Part shown: positions 1-10,064 of the stretch, piece by piece
Layout of the letters: the number at the start of each line of letters is the position of its first letter
How positions within the stretch are numbered: position 1 is the first letter of the stretch
DNA from: an uncultured Flavobacteriales bacterium
GTDB taxonomy: Bacteria; Bacteroidota; Bacteroidia; Flavobacteriales; Schleiferiaceae
Assembly (NCBI GenBank): GCA_913055685.1
Contig: CAJXKC010000002.1
Location: 434,001 to 498,000, forward strand
Length of the DNA stretch: 64,000 nt
Reading direction: 5' to 3'
The notes under the pieces: model-generated
What the model saw: the letters and a program-made list of their open reading frames with translations, nothing else
The model's database searches: none
What the model was told of the DNA's origin: nothing
Translations under genes and position numbers: made by a program

Positions 1-269
1 TTGTCATTTAGGTTGGTAGAAGGGTGAAGAATGGGCTTATCTTCTATAGGATTGTCTTTGTCGAATTGCAAGGAGCAAATGCCTATTTCAATATCTGCAA
101 TTCTATCTAACTCCGATTTTAATAGTTCAGCTAAGAGAAAACCACGTTCGGCAATGCCAGCTAAGAGTACCGCTGGTTGATCTTGAAACTCTTCGTAGAT
201 CTGCCATGCAATTCGCTTAATGCGATCTTTAACTTCCTTGTCGTTGAGTACTTGCGTTTCCGTGGCCAT
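1..269 (-). CDS. phosphoribosyltransferase-family protein (PyrR-like), C-terminus truncated by the window edge
   Basis: Minus-strand reading from ATG at 269: MATETQVLNDKEVKDRIKRIAWQIYEEFQDQPAVLLAGIAERGFLLAELLKSELDRIADIEIGICSLQFDKD...; PRTase-like N-terminus; absent from the ORF track because it has no stop in the window. Confidence 0.65.
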   Translation of the reverse strand, partial: MATETQVLNDKEVKDRIKRIAWQIYEEFQDQPAVLLAGIAERGFLLAELLKSELDRIADIEIGICSLQFDKDNPIEDKPILHPSTNLND

Positions 270-292
270 AGATGATTTTTAGCAAAGATACA

Positions 293-874
293 TCAAGCAA
301 TGAGCTCTATGAAAAATTCTCGTCCTTGTCTGGGCTTTATTGAGTTCTTGGCTTTTTCTAAACGCTTAATGTGAAACTTAGCTTCAAATAATTGCTTGTA
401 TTCCTCATAGGAGCCTCCATAGGGCGGACCTTCCTCACTTAAGGGAAAGTCGAATAGCAAACCAATCAAGCGACCACTTTTCTTTAAAAGTGAGTGGCAT
501 TTCTCGGCATATTCCTTCCTCATGCTAGGGCTTAAAGCACAAAAGAAGGTCTGTTCCATAAGGTAATCATATTGGCCCTGATGCTTAAAGAAATCGTCTT
601 GATGCAAAGTTGCCTTATTTAAAATGGGGGCCCTTTCTAGCGCCTCTTTTAAAGCGGTGGCACTCCAATCCAGTACGGTAACATTTTTAAAGCCTTTTTC
701 TAAGAGGTATTCTGCTTCATAAGCATGACCAGCACCCGGAATAAGAATTTGCGCCTCGAGGTCTACTTGTTTTGTGAAATACTCTACCAAAGCGGGAGAG
801 GGGTAACCAATGTCCCAACCAGTTTTTTGCTGATCATAACGTTCTTCCCAGTACTGAGCATTTAAAGTTTTCAT
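293..874 (-). CDS. SAM-dependent methyltransferase, thiopurine S-methyltransferase (TPMT)-like
   Basis: YWEERYDQQKTGWDIGYPSPALVEYF and LIPGAGHAYEAEYLLEKGF motifs; internal ATG at 874 (MKTLNAQYWEERY) preferred over the ORF start at 958. Confidence 0.75.
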   Translation of the reverse strand: MKTLNAQYWEERYDQQKTGWDIGYPSPALVEYFTKQVDLEAQILIPGAGHAYEAEYLLEKGFKNVTVLDWSATALKEALERAPILNKATLHQDDFFKHQGQYDYLMEQTFFCALSPSMRKEYAEKCHSLLKKSGRLIGLLFDFPLSEEGPPYGGSYEEYKQLFEAKFHIKRLEKAKNSIKPRQGREFFIELIA

Positions 875-1117
875 GGGACAAAGGAAAAGATTAATGAAAT
901 GTATAACCTGAAAATTCTGCAGGTTTTCCCGAAAATCTGTCGGCTGACAAAATTGCAAAATGGGTTAGAAAACGCAAAAAATTGAATAAAAAGCCCTTAA
1001 AAAGCTAAAAAGCGAAGGTTTTTAGGTGAAAATTTGTTAAAAATGGAGTTTCGCATGATGCTTGCGCCAAATGGTGTATGCTTTTAAGCAAATCATTTTT
1101 TATAATCTAAAAACATC

Positions 1118-1927
1118 ATGAAAGTACTAGTTATAGGTGCTGGCAATATGGGCCTCGCCTACGCGGATGCCATTGCTCAAAGTGATCTCCTTCGCACAGG
1201 AGATATGCTTATTTACGACAAGGATTCGGAAAAACTTAAAGAGTTAAAAAAGATCAAGCACTTTTCAGTGCAAGAAGATTTGGCGCTTTGCACTCCGGAA
1301 GCGGATATTATTTTTCTGGCAGTGAAACCTTTCCACGCAGAAGATTTATACGATGAGTTACGTCCTCATATACAAGAAGATCAAATAATTATATCGATAA
1401 TGGCTGGCGTCTCCATTGGTGCTATGCAAGGGGGAATGGGACTTAAAAAGGTGGTTCGAGCTATGCCTAATTTACCCGCGCAGGTAGGTAAGGGACTTAC
1501 CACTTTTACCGCGGCACCCGAGGTTAGTCGCCTTGAATTATCTACGGTCGAAAGTATTCTAGATACCACCGGCCGTAGCATTAAGCTAGATAATGAAAAT
1601 GATATTGATGCCTCAACGGGTATATCAGGCTCAGGGCCGGCTTATGTCTTTTACTTTATGCAATCAATGCTGGAGGCCGCTTTAAAAATGGGCTTTAGCG
1701 AATATGATTCCAAGGTATTGGTAAGCGCGACCTTCGATGGGGCCATCGAATTATTTAAGAAACATAAACTTAGTCCGGAGTCATGGATGCAAAAAGTAGC
1801 CTCTAAAGGAGGGACTACTCAGGCAGCACTGGATTCTATGGAAGATAATAATGTGAAAGAACGTATTCAAGAAGCTGCCTTTGCTGCCTTTAATCGTGCT
1901 GTAGAATTAGGAAAGGAAAACGCTTAA
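1118..1927 (+). CDS. proC: pyrroline-5-carboxylate reductase
   Basis: VIGAGNMG Rossmann motif, ASTGISGSGPAYVFYF, ASKGGTTQAAL; followed by proB and proA. Confidence 0.95.
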   Translation: MKVLVIGAGNMGLAYADAIAQSDLLRTGDMLIYDKDSEKLKELKKIKHFSVQEDLALCTPEADIIFLAVKPFHAEDLYDELRPHIQEDQIIISIMAGVSIGAMQGGMGLKKVVRAMPNLPAQVGKGLTTFTAAPEVSRLELSTVESILDTTGRSIKLDNENDIDASTGISGSGPAYVFYFMQSMLEAALKMGFSEYDSKVLVSATFDGAIELFKKHKLSPESWMQKVASKGGTTQAALDSMEDNNVKERIQEAAFAAFNRAVELGKENA

Positions 1928-1928
1928 T

Positions 1929-2729
1929 ATGACACTCGACACGAATAAGGACATAAAAAGAGTTGTGGTAAAAGTGGGTACCAATGTGATGACCAATAAA
2001 GACAATCGCATTGTTGTACCCATATTAAAGGGACTAGTAGAGCAAATAGCCGCCCTTTACGAAAATGACATCATGACCATTTTAGTTAGTTCAGGCTCGG
2101 TTATCGCCGGAATGGAGGTGATGAATAGTAAAATCGAAGATGAAACGATACGTCGGCAGGTTTTTTCTGCTGTAGGGCAACCGCGCATGATGCGTCACTA
2201 CTACAGTATTTTCCATGATTATGGTATGCGTTGTGCCCAAGTTTTAGCTACAAAAAGGGATTTTAGTCCGGGTAAGCATCGCGAAAATATGATCAATTGT
2301 TACGAAGGTCTTTTATCCCAAGGCATTATCCCCATTGCCAATGAGGATGATGCGGTAAGTTTGAGTATGTCAATGTTTTCGGATAATGATGAATTAGCCA
2401 GCTTGGTAGCCGAGCTCACCAATGCGGATATGCTCATCCTGTTAACTGATACCGATGGTCTTTATACCGGCCATCCCGATGATGAAGATAGTCGACTCAT
2501 TAGCACGGTTACCCCTGATCAGGATGTAGAAAAATACATCCAGAAATCGGATAAGGGAGAAGCTGAAGGCCGCGGTGGAATGGAGTCGAAGCTAGGAGTA
2601 GCTAAGGCTACGGCCAAAAAGGACATTCCAACATTTATTGCAAATGGTAAAAGAGAAAGGGTGATTTTGGACCTAGTGGAAGGTAAATCAATCGGTACCC
2701 GAATTGTTGAACCAAAATTTGAAAACTAA
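1929..2729 (+). CDS. proB: glutamate 5-kinase (short form, no obvious PUA domain)
   Basis: VVVKVGTNVMT, ANEDDAVS, SDNDELASLVA, LLTDTDGLY, GRGGMESKLGVAKAT; operon context. Confidence 0.95.
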   Translation: MTLDTNKDIKRVVVKVGTNVMTNKDNRIVVPILKGLVEQIAALYENDIMTILVSSGSVIAGMEVMNSKIEDETIRRQVFSAVGQPRMMRHYYSIFHDYGMRCAQVLATKRDFSPGKHRENMINCYEGLLSQGIIPIANEDDAVSLSMSMFSDNDELASLVAELTNADMLILLTDTDGLYTGHPDDEDSRLISTVTPDQDVEKYIQKSDKGEAEGRGGMESKLGVAKATAKKDIPTFIANGKRERVILDLVEGKSIGTRIVEPKFEN

Positions 2730-2733
2730 GATT

Positions 2734-3933
2734 ATGAAACTACTAGATATAGAAGTACGAAATAATGTTTTAGCCAGTATGATGCGCATTTTGGAAGAAG
2801 ACCGAGCGCAAATTCTGGAGGCAAATCAGAAAGACTTAGAAGCCTTTAATAGAGACGACCAGGCCTTATACGATCGCTTAGTAGCCGATGAGGCAAAAAT
2901 CGACACCATGATAAAGTCGGTTGAAGAAGTGTGGCAGCAAGAAGATCCGGTTAACAAAACAAAAGAGGAGCGTTCATTGGATAATGGCTTAAAGATTATC
3001 AATAAAACAGCGCCATTCGGAACGATTATGATTATCTACGAAAGTAGACCAGATGTGACTATTGAGGCGGCCGTTTTAGCTTTTAAGGCAAACAATAAAA
3101 TTTTATTGAAAGGCGGTAAGGAGGCCAAGCATAGCAATAAAGCCCTAGTTAATTGCTGGCACAAAGCTCTCTTGGAGAATGGTTTGGAAAAAGACTGGAT
3201 TCAGTTTTTAGAAATGAATCGTGAAGAAACGCAGGCTTTTTTAAGAGAACCCGACCAAGATTTGGATTTAATCGTGCCAAGGGGAGGAGAGCGTTTAATC
3301 CAGTTTGTGAAAGAACATGCGAAGTGTGCGGTATTGGTAAGTGGACGTGGTAATAACTTCGCTTACCTTGCCGAGGATGTTGATATAGACAAGACTTTAC
3401 CGGTTTTGATAAATGCAAAAACCGATAAAATTTCGGCCTGCAATGCTTTAGATAAAATCTTGATTGATCAAAGAAATCCAAATTTCAAGGAAACCGTGAC
3501 TAAAATCGGTGAGGCCCTTAGAGAAAAAGGAGTTAGTCTAAGTGCAGATGAAACCTGTGCACAAATACTGAATGACGCTCAACCCATAAGCTCTGAGTCT
3601 ATTTGGTATGAAGAGTTTCTAGCCATGAAGGCGGTGATAGCGGCGGTGGACCATCAGGCGCAAGCCACCGAATGGATAAACAAATATTCTGGTGGGCATT
3701 CGGTGAGCATTTTTACCGAAAACCAAGACAAGGCCAAGGAATTTATGGATGAGATTGATGCGGCTGCCGTCTACCACAATGCCAGCACCCGCTTTACAGA
3801 TGGTGGTGCCATGGGGGTAGGGGCCGAATTGGCGATTAGTACTGATAAACTGCATCACCGCGGACCCTTGGGATTAGCCCAGCTGGTAACTAATAAGTAC
3901 TATGTATTTGGTGATGGTCAAATAAGAGTTTAA
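2734..3933 (+). CDS. proA: glutamate-5-semialdehyde dehydrogenase
   Basis: IYESRPDVTIEAA, LKGGKEAKHSN, PRGGERLIQFV, HNASTRFTDGG, GLGAE-like region; ATG at 2734 (MKLLDIEVRNN) is the likely start, just past proB. Confidence 0.95.
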   Translation: MKLLDIEVRNNVLASMMRILEEDRAQILEANQKDLEAFNRDDQALYDRLVADEAKIDTMIKSVEEVWQQEDPVNKTKEERSLDNGLKIINKTAPFGTIMIIYESRPDVTIEAAVLAFKANNKILLKGGKEAKHSNKALVNCWHKALLENGLEKDWIQFLEMNREETQAFLREPDQDLDLIVPRGGERLIQFVKEHAKCAVLVSGRGNNFAYLAEDVDIDKTLPVLINAKTDKISACNALDKILIDQRNPNFKETVTKIGEALREKGVSLSADETCAQILNDAQPISSESIWYEEFLAMKAVIAAVDHQAQATEWINKYSGGHSVSIFTENQDKAKEFMDEIDAAAVYHNASTRFTDGGAMGVGAELAISTDKLHHRGPLGLAQLVTNKYYVFGDGQIRV

Positions 3934-3950
3934 AAAGACCTAAACAACAA

Positions 3951-3984
3951 AAAACCCTGACCAATTTGGTCAGGGTTTTCTTTT
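3951..3984. terminator. bidirectional hairpin terminator between proA and the pirin gene
   Basis: AAAACCCTGACCAA-T-TTGGTCAGGGTTTT perfect inverted repeat. Confidence 0.9.
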
Positions 3985-4006
3985 GGTGTTCTATTGGAAT
4001 GAAAAT

Positions 4007-4900
4007 TTAAGACAATTGCATTGGAACCTCCATGAGTAGCATACGACCCCCAGTGATGTTTTCGATTTCTACTTCTTCTAAGTCCCATAGTCCTAAAGCG
4101 TCTCTTTGACCAAGGGTTTGACCGTTTACTTTAAATTCTCCTTCAACCACCTGGGCATATAGGCCGTTGGTTTTAGGTGAATTTAATTTGTGCGTAATCT
4201 TAGTTCCGCTCTCTAGATCACCAAGGTGGAACCAAGCATTTTGATGAATCCACACCCCTTCATCGTCAGGATTAGGAGAAAGAATTTGCATGAAGTTATT
4301 CTTCATCCTTTGGGTGTCGAGGGTAATTTGGTCGTAACGTGGCTCTACGTTTCGCTTATTCGGAAATAGCCAAATCTGAAACAGACGTACATGTTGATCT
4401 TTATTAGCATTGTACTCGGAATGATAAATCCCGGTTCCAGCGCTCATAACCTGAACGTCCCCGTTTTTAATCACTTCTTTATGGCCCATAGAGTCTTTAT
4501 GCTCCAAATCACCTTCCCAGGGAATGGTGATAATTTCCATATTATCATGGGGATGGGTGCCAAAGCCCATTCCAGGAGCGATAAAGTCATCATTTAGTAC
4601 CCTCAGAACCCCGAAATTCATTCGCTCGGGATTGTAGTAATTCGCAAAGCTAAAGGTGTGATTAGCTTTGAGCCAGCCATGGTCGGCGTGACCTCTGGTA
4701 TTGGCTTTTATTAAAACGGAATTGCTCATAATTCTATCTTTTGGATTAGGGAGGTGGTTAAAACCGACCTGCATTTTTTCGTCTAGGGTCATTTTGGTTT
4801 CTGAAATAGCCGTCTCTTCGGCCTTTAGATTCTTTAGTATACCTAAAGATGCGATTCCTAATGCACTCGATTTTAAAAATTTACTCCTTTTCATATTCAA
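4007..4900 (-). CDS. pirin family protein with N-terminal export-like signal
   Basis: NYYNPERMNFGVLRVLNDDFIAPGMGFGTHPHDNMEIITIPWEGDLEHKDSMGHKEVIKNGDVQVMSAGTGIYHSEYN is a typical pirin core. Confidence 0.9.
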   Translation of the reverse strand: MNMKRSKFLKSSALGIASLGILKNLKAEETAISETKMTLDEKMQVGFNHLPNPKDRIMSNSVLIKANTRGHADHGWLKANHTFSFANYYNPERMNFGVLRVLNDDFIAPGMGFGTHPHDNMEIITIPWEGDLEHKDSMGHKEVIKNGDVQVMSAGTGIYHSEYNANKDQHVRLFQIWLFPNKRNVEPRYDQITLDTQRMKNNFMQILSPNPDDEGVWIHQNAWFHLGDLESGTKITHKLNSPKTNGLYAQVVEGEFKVNGQTLGQRDALGLWDLEEVEIENITGGRMLLMEVPMQLS

Positions 4901-4968
4901 TCAATGTTACAACATCAAAATTAGATAGAATTTTTATTCCTTGCAAGTGATTTGATCATTCATCAATT

Positions 4969-6000
4969 ATGTCTATAAAACCCGTTTTGTGGCTAATAGT
5001 TCTTCTGAGCTTTATGCAAAGCCTTGCCCAGGATACTAGCAGTATGTTGGAATGGACTTGTCCTATTGAGAAGAATAACTTTCGGGGCTTATCCGCCCTT
5101 AACAGTAAATCCGCTTGGTTTTCCAGCGATAATGGTCAGGTTTGGTATTTCCACGTAGACAGTGGCTGGCGTGATTGCAGTCCTAGTAATTATCCAGATA
5201 GAGTGATAATGTGGCGCGATATTCATGCCTATGATGAGAATACTGCCCTAATTTTAAGTGCTGGTTCGCCCGCTCTGATTTTAAGAACCTCAAATGGCGG
5301 TTCTACTTGGGAAGAGGTTTACCGAGATGATCATCCCGAGATATTTTTTGATGCTTTTGACTTTTACGGAGGCACTGGCAGAGCTTTTAGCGATGCACTA
5401 GAAAAACAGATTGGTTTAATCGAAACTAAGGATAGTGGTAAGACCTGGAATGCCTGGGAAGATTCTAAAATGGCGCTTGAAGTAGCGGAAAAGCAGGGAG
5501 GCTTTGCCGCTTCTGGGACATGTTTACGTATGCTGGATGAGGATTTAGGCTATATCGTTTTAGGAGGGGAGGATGCTCTATTTAAGAAAATTGGCCAGGA
5601 GACCTCTTTAAGTGTTTCCTTACCCTTAGATAAAGGGGAGAGAACCAAAGGGGCCTTTAGTATAGACTTTAAAAATGAGGATACACTGATAGCCGTTGGA
5701 GGTGATTATCGTGCGGATTCCCTTAGTAGGAATAGCGTGGCCTTGTCCTATGACGGCGGAAGTACGTGGAGGCTTGCCAGCCAGTGGCCCCAATTGCAGC
5801 ACTCTTATTGGTCTTGTGTTTCATGGGAAGACCTGCAAATTGTCTTGTGTTCTCGCTTTAAGACCGCCGTAAGTAAGGATAATGGTAAGACCTGGTCTCT
5901 TTTAGAAAAAGGCTATTACACCTTTAATAAAGGTTGGTTTGCGGGCCAAGATGGTCGTATCGCTCGATTTAAGGCTTCTTCAGGATTAGGTACTCGCTAG
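4969..6000 (+). CDS. secreted BNR/YCF48-like beta-propeller protein
   Basis: Signal peptide; repeats such as TSNGGSTWEEVY, TKDSGKTWNAW, SYDGGSTWRLA, SKDNGKTWSLL. Confidence 0.75.
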   Translation: MSIKPVLWLIVLLSFMQSLAQDTSSMLEWTCPIEKNNFRGLSALNSKSAWFSSDNGQVWYFHVDSGWRDCSPSNYPDRVIMWRDIHAYDENTALILSAGSPALILRTSNGGSTWEEVYRDDHPEIFFDAFDFYGGTGRAFSDALEKQIGLIETKDSGKTWNAWEDSKMALEVAEKQGGFAASGTCLRMLDEDLGYIVLGGEDALFKKIGQETSLSVSLPLDKGERTKGAFSIDFKNEDTLIAVGGDYRADSLSRNSVALSYDGGSTWRLASQWPQLQHSYWSCVSWEDLQIVLCSRFKTAVSKDNGKTWSLLEKGYYTFNKGWFAGQDGRIARFKASSGLGTR

Positions 6001-7345
6001 GGGCTAAACTCAGACTAGAGCCGAATGTAAGGCTGTCATTTGATCTTAGATTAATCCAGTTGCTCCCATTAAACTCGCTAGCCAACTGATAGTTAGAAGC
6101 GCTGTTACGGGTATTAATAATTACCAATATTTGCTCTCCTTGCTTTTCCTTGCTAAAAGCTAATACTGCATTGCTACTGTAATCGATAAGGTCTTGACTA
6201 CGAGCGGCCGCCTCCCGATTGTAAATTCCCATAAACTCCTTATACGCACTTAGGGTATTGGGGTTTGCATTCCAATTGATGGGATCATTATTAAAAAAGG
6301 CTAGATTACTATTCCGACCCACCTCTTGCGAACTATAGATTAAAGGAATGCCACCTAGATATACGTTGGCCACCATCGCGGCAATGGCTTGTTCTTGTGA
6401 TCCAAACAAGGATACAGGGGTGGCATCCCAGGCAGATTCATCGTGATTTGTGATAAAGCGTAATATCCCTTGGTTTCCCACCAGAACATTGTATTCGCCT
6501 AAATGGAAGTTGCTTAGCTGGGATGCAGGATCTCCATCCTTAAAAACCTTTTTTATTTGATCGTAAAAAGACCAGCTAAAGCGCAAATCGAAGCCCGCTA
6601 CCAGATGATTGAAACGGTCTCCTTCCGCAAGCATCAAAAGATTGCTGCGGTGGTAATTTTCAAGCGAATCAATCGCTCTTTGCCAGAAACTAAATGGAAC
6701 GCCATTGGCATAATCACAACGATAGCCATCAATATTAGCTTCTCGTATCCAAAATTTCATGGCTTCAATTAAGGCCATTTGCATGGAATCGACCGCAAAG
6801 TTTAAATCGGCTACATCCAGCCAATTTGTACCCGGAGGGTGTACGATATTACCCGATGCATCTTGGGTATACCAATTGGGATGTTCGCTAATCCAAGGGT
6901 GATCCCATGCGGTATGGTTGGCTACAAAATCTAAAATAACCGCCATTTCCCTTTGGTGTGCCTCTTCCACTAAGAGCCTTAGGTCTTCGAGACTGCCATA
7001 TTCACTGCTAACTGATTCAAAATCACGGATACTATAGGGTGAGTTTATTCCCTTTTCGATTCCTACCGGATAGATGGGCATCAGCCATATTACATTAACC
7101 CCAAGGGATTTGATACTATCGAGTCTTTGCTGTACTCCGGCCAAATTCCCCTCTGGTGAAAAGGCCCTTAGGTTTACCTCATAGATTACCCAATCGTTTA
7201 CACTGTCGGGAAGGTTTAAATAAACTTCTCCATAAAAACCATCTCCGGGTTCTATTGGTTTTATTGGTTCTGGAGCAGAGCCGCTTTCTTTCTTGCAAGA
7301 AAGGAAGAGAATCAATAAAACCAAATAGCTTAAGAATTGCTTCAT
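5969..7345 (-). CDS. alpha-amylase family (GH13) lipoprotein
   Basis: Lipobox LFLSCKK; VIWLMPIYPVG, VILDFVANHTAWDHPW, IDGYRCDYANGVP, LMLAEGD, FITNHDESAWD. Confidence 0.9.
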   Translation of the reverse strand: MKQFLSYLVLLILFLSCKKESGSAPEPIKPIEPGDGFYGEVYLNLPDSVNDWVIYEVNLRAFSPEGNLAGVQQRLDSIKSLGVNVIWLMPIYPVGIEKGINSPYSIRDFESVSSEYGSLEDLRLLVEEAHQREMAVILDFVANHTAWDHPWISEHPNWYTQDASGNIVHPPGTNWLDVADLNFAVDSMQMALIEAMKFWIREANIDGYRCDYANGVPFSFWQRAIDSLENYHRSNLLMLAEGDRFNHLVAGFDLRFSWSFYDQIKKVFKDGDPASQLSNFHLGEYNVLVGNQGILRFITNHDESAWDATPVSLFGSQEQAIAAMVANVYLGGIPLIYSSQEVGRNSNLAFFNNDPINWNANPNTLSAYKEFMGIYNREAAARSQDLIDYSSNAVLAFSKEKQGEQILVIINTRNSASNYQLASEFNGSNWINLRSNDSLTFGSSLSLAPSEYLILKKP

Positions 7346-7365
7346 GGATCAAATTTAGCTATAAA

Positions 7366-7392
7366 AAAAGCTGCCCTAGAGCAGCTTTTAAA
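7366..7392 (-). terminator. terminator downstream of fahA
   Basis: AAAAGCTGC-cctaga-GCAGCTTTT inverted repeat with T-tract on the minus strand. Confidence 0.8.
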
Positions 7393-7405
7393 GAGAAGAG
7401 TGATT

Positions 7406-8701
7406 TTATTCCTTGGCCGGTAACACTTTGGAGCGGACTTCACCGAATCCCATACGTAAGCCACCTTTTTCACAATAAGCACGCATTATAACGGTGTCGC
7501 CATCCAATAAGAACTTTCGCTCGCTACCATCTTTTAGTTTTAGAGGTTTCTCGCCTCGCCAGCTTAATTCTAGCATTGAACCATAATTATTTGGCTCAGG
7601 GCCTGATATAGTGCCACTGGCCATCATATCTCCGGCATTGATATTACAACCGTTTACGGTATGATGGGCTAATTGCTGAACCATGGTCCAGTACAGATAC
7701 TTGTGGTTACTTTCTGAAACTAAATTTTCTTCGCCACCTTCAGGTTGGATGTAGACCTCTAAATTTATGTCATAGGCAGTATTCGAAGCACATTGAAGAT
7801 AGGGAAGAGGCTCAGGGTTCTGTGCAGGCCGCTCAGTGCGGAAGGGCTCTAAAGCATCGAAGGTTACCACCCAAGGAGAAATGCTGGAACCGAAATTCTT
7901 GCCTAAAAATGGACCTAAGGGAACGTATTCCCACTTTTGTAAATCACGAGCCGACCAATCATTAAAGACCACCATCCCAAACATGTAATCTTCTGCTTCC
8001 TCAGTGCTAATGCGCTCTCCTAAATGCTTACCATCGGTAGTGATAAAGGCCATTTCTAATTCGAAGTCCATTAGTTTTGAAGGGCCATATACAGGAGTTT
8101 CGCTTCCAGCGGGAAGACTCTGACCCATAGGGCGATACACGTCCTCACCTGAAACAATGATAGAAGAGCTTCTGCCGTGATAGCCAACTGGTAAATGCAG
8201 CCAGTTTGGCATTAGTGCATTCTCCTTTCCTCGGAACATTATCCCCACATTCTCGGCATGTTCCCTACTGGAGTAGAAGTCGGTATAATCCTGAATGAAA
8301 ACCGGCATCAACATCTGCAGTTCAGAAACCGGGAAGAGAATTATTTCTTTGTGATCTTCTCGATCTTTTAATTCGCTGTTGTTTGCGTCAAAAATTTCAG
8401 CAATGCGATTTCTTACCTGACGACAAGTTGGTTTGCCCAGGGTAATAAAGTCATTTAAGGTATCTTGAAGGAAAACATCCTCTGGAAGACTAATATCCTT
8501 GAAGTATCCTAGCTGATGCAAAGCGGCAAGATCAATCGCCGTGTCACCAATTCTAGTGCCGATACTTATATGATCATCATTGGCCATAAAAACGCCAAAA
8601 GGTATGTTTTGAATCGGGAAGTCACTTCCTTTGGGTACTTCCACCCAAGTCTTACGAGAGGGGTCGTTTGCTGTGAGCATTTTCTGTTTACTTTTGGGCA
8701 A
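7406..8701 (-). CDS. fahA: fumarylacetoacetase
   Basis: DYTDFYSSREHAENVGIMFRGKENALMPNWLHLPVGYHGRSSSIIVSG, LDFELEMAFI, FNDWSARDLQKWEYVPLGPFLGKNFG. Confidence 0.93.
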   Translation of the reverse strand: MPKSKQKMLTANDPSRKTWVEVPKGSDFPIQNIPFGVFMANDDHISIGTRIGDTAIDLAALHQLGYFKDISLPEDVFLQDTLNDFITLGKPTCRQVRNRIAEIFDANNSELKDREDHKEIILFPVSELQMLMPVFIQDYTDFYSSREHAENVGIMFRGKENALMPNWLHLPVGYHGRSSSIIVSGEDVYRPMGQSLPAGSETPVYGPSKLMDFELEMAFITTDGKHLGERISTEEAEDYMFGMVVFNDWSARDLQKWEYVPLGPFLGKNFGSSISPWVVTFDALEPFRTERPAQNPEPLPYLQCASNTAYDINLEVYIQPEGGEENLVSESNHKYLYWTMVQQLAHHTVNGCNINAGDMMASGTISGPEPNNYGSMLELSWRGEKPLKLKDGSERKFLLDGDTVIMRAYCEKGGLRMGFGEVRSKVLPAKE

Positions 8702-8737
8702 TATTAATAAGATTAACCACCTTAGAAAAATAAGTTT

Positions 8738-10012
8738 ATGTACAAAGATGACCAGATCTTCGATTTAATCGAACAGGAGCGTGAAAGACAAAGCGAAGGA
8801 ATAGAGCTAATTGCTTCCGAAAACTTTGTTAGTGAGCAGGTTATGAATGCTATGGGTTCGGTACTTACCAATAAATACGCGGAGGGTTTTCCTGGTAAGC
8901 GTTATTATGGTGGTTGTGAAATCGTCGATCAGGTAGAGCAAATTGCTATCGATAGAGCCAAAGCCTTGTTTGGTGCTGAATATGCCAATGTTCAACCACA
9001 TTCGGGTTCACAGGCCAATGCAGCAGTTTTTCTAGCTTGTTTAAAGCCAGGAGACAAAATCATGGGATTCGATCTTTCCCATGGCGGACACCTTACACAT
9101 GGCTCGCCAGTAAACTTTAGCGGTAAAACCTATAAAACTTGTTTTTATGGCGTTGAGAAGGAAACAGGCCGTCTTAACTACGACCGCATTGCAGAAATTG
9201 CTCAGGCTGAAAAGCCCAATTTGATTATTTGTGGTTTTTCGGCTTACAGTCGCGATTTAGATTACCAAAGGTTTAGAGAAATAGCAGATTCGGTTGGTGC
9301 CTTATTGTTGGCAGATATTTCCCATCCTTCGGGCTTAATCGCAAAGGGATTATTAAACGATCCACTACCACATTGCCATATTGTAACTAGTACTACCCAT
9401 AAAACCCTGCGTGGCCCAAGGGGAGGAATTATACTAATGGGTAAAGACTTTGAAAATCCTTGGGGGGAGAAAACGCCAAAAGGGATCACCAAAATGATGA
9501 GTCAGATTTTAAATGCTGCTGTATTCCCAGGCACCCAAGGCGGACCTTTAGAACATGTAATTGCCTCTAAAGCGGTGGCATTTGGAGAAGCTCTGGAAGA
9601 TGAGTTTATGCACTATACTCTTCAAGTACAGAAGAACGCGAAGGCTTTAGCCGCGGCTTTAGTTAAGCGAGATTACCATATTATTTCTGGAGGTACCGAT
9701 AATCACAGTATGCTCATCGATTTACGAAATAAGAATATTACCGGTAAGCAGGCCGAGAATGCCTTAGTATTAGCCGATATTACGGTGAATAAGAATATGG
9801 TTCCCTTCGATGATAAATCTCCATTTGTAACCAGTGGCATTCGTTTGGGAACACCGGCAATTACGACCAGAGGCTGTGTTGAGTCGGATATGGAGCAAAT
9901 TGCTGATCTGATTGACCGCGTGATTACAGATTTTGAAAATGAAGATAATCTAGCTTCGGTTAAAGCTGACGTAAACGCCATGATGGGAGGTAAGCCACTA
10001 TTTAGCTGGTAA
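8738..10012 (+). CDS. glyA: serine hydroxymethyltransferase
   Basis: [57 protein letters not shown]. Confidence 0.97.
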   Translation: MYKDDQIFDLIEQERERQSEGIELIASENFVSEQVMNAMGSVLTNKYAEGFPGKRYYGGCEIVDQVEQIAIDRAKALFGAEYANVQPHSGSQANAAVFLACLKPGDKIMGFDLSHGGHLTHGSPVNFSGKTYKTCFYGVEKETGRLNYDRIAEIAQAEKPNLIICGFSAYSRDLDYQRFREIADSVGALLLADISHPSGLIAKGLLNDPLPHCHIVTSTTHKTLRGPRGGIILMGKDFENPWGEKTPKGITKMMSQILNAAVFPGTQGGPLEHVIASKAVAFGEALEDEFMHYTLQVQKNAKALAAALVKRDYHIISGGTDNHSMLIDLRNKNITGKQAENALVLADITVNKNMVPFDDKSPFVTSGIRLGTPAITTRGCVESDMEQIADLIDRVITDFENEDNLASVKADVNAMMGGKPLFSW

Positions 10013-10035
10013 TTTTCTGATTAATCATAAATTTA

Positions 10036-10064
10036 AAAAGGGAGCATTTGCTCCCTTTTCTTTT
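10036..10064. terminator. terminator between glyA and the alpha/beta hydrolase gene
   Basis: AAAAGGGAGCA-tt-TGCTCCCTTTT followed by CTTTTT. Confidence 0.85.

Noticed and set aside
3149-3481. Antisense ORFs inside proA (3149..3481, 3619..3858)
   Set aside because: Shadow ORFs of proA with no domain signature
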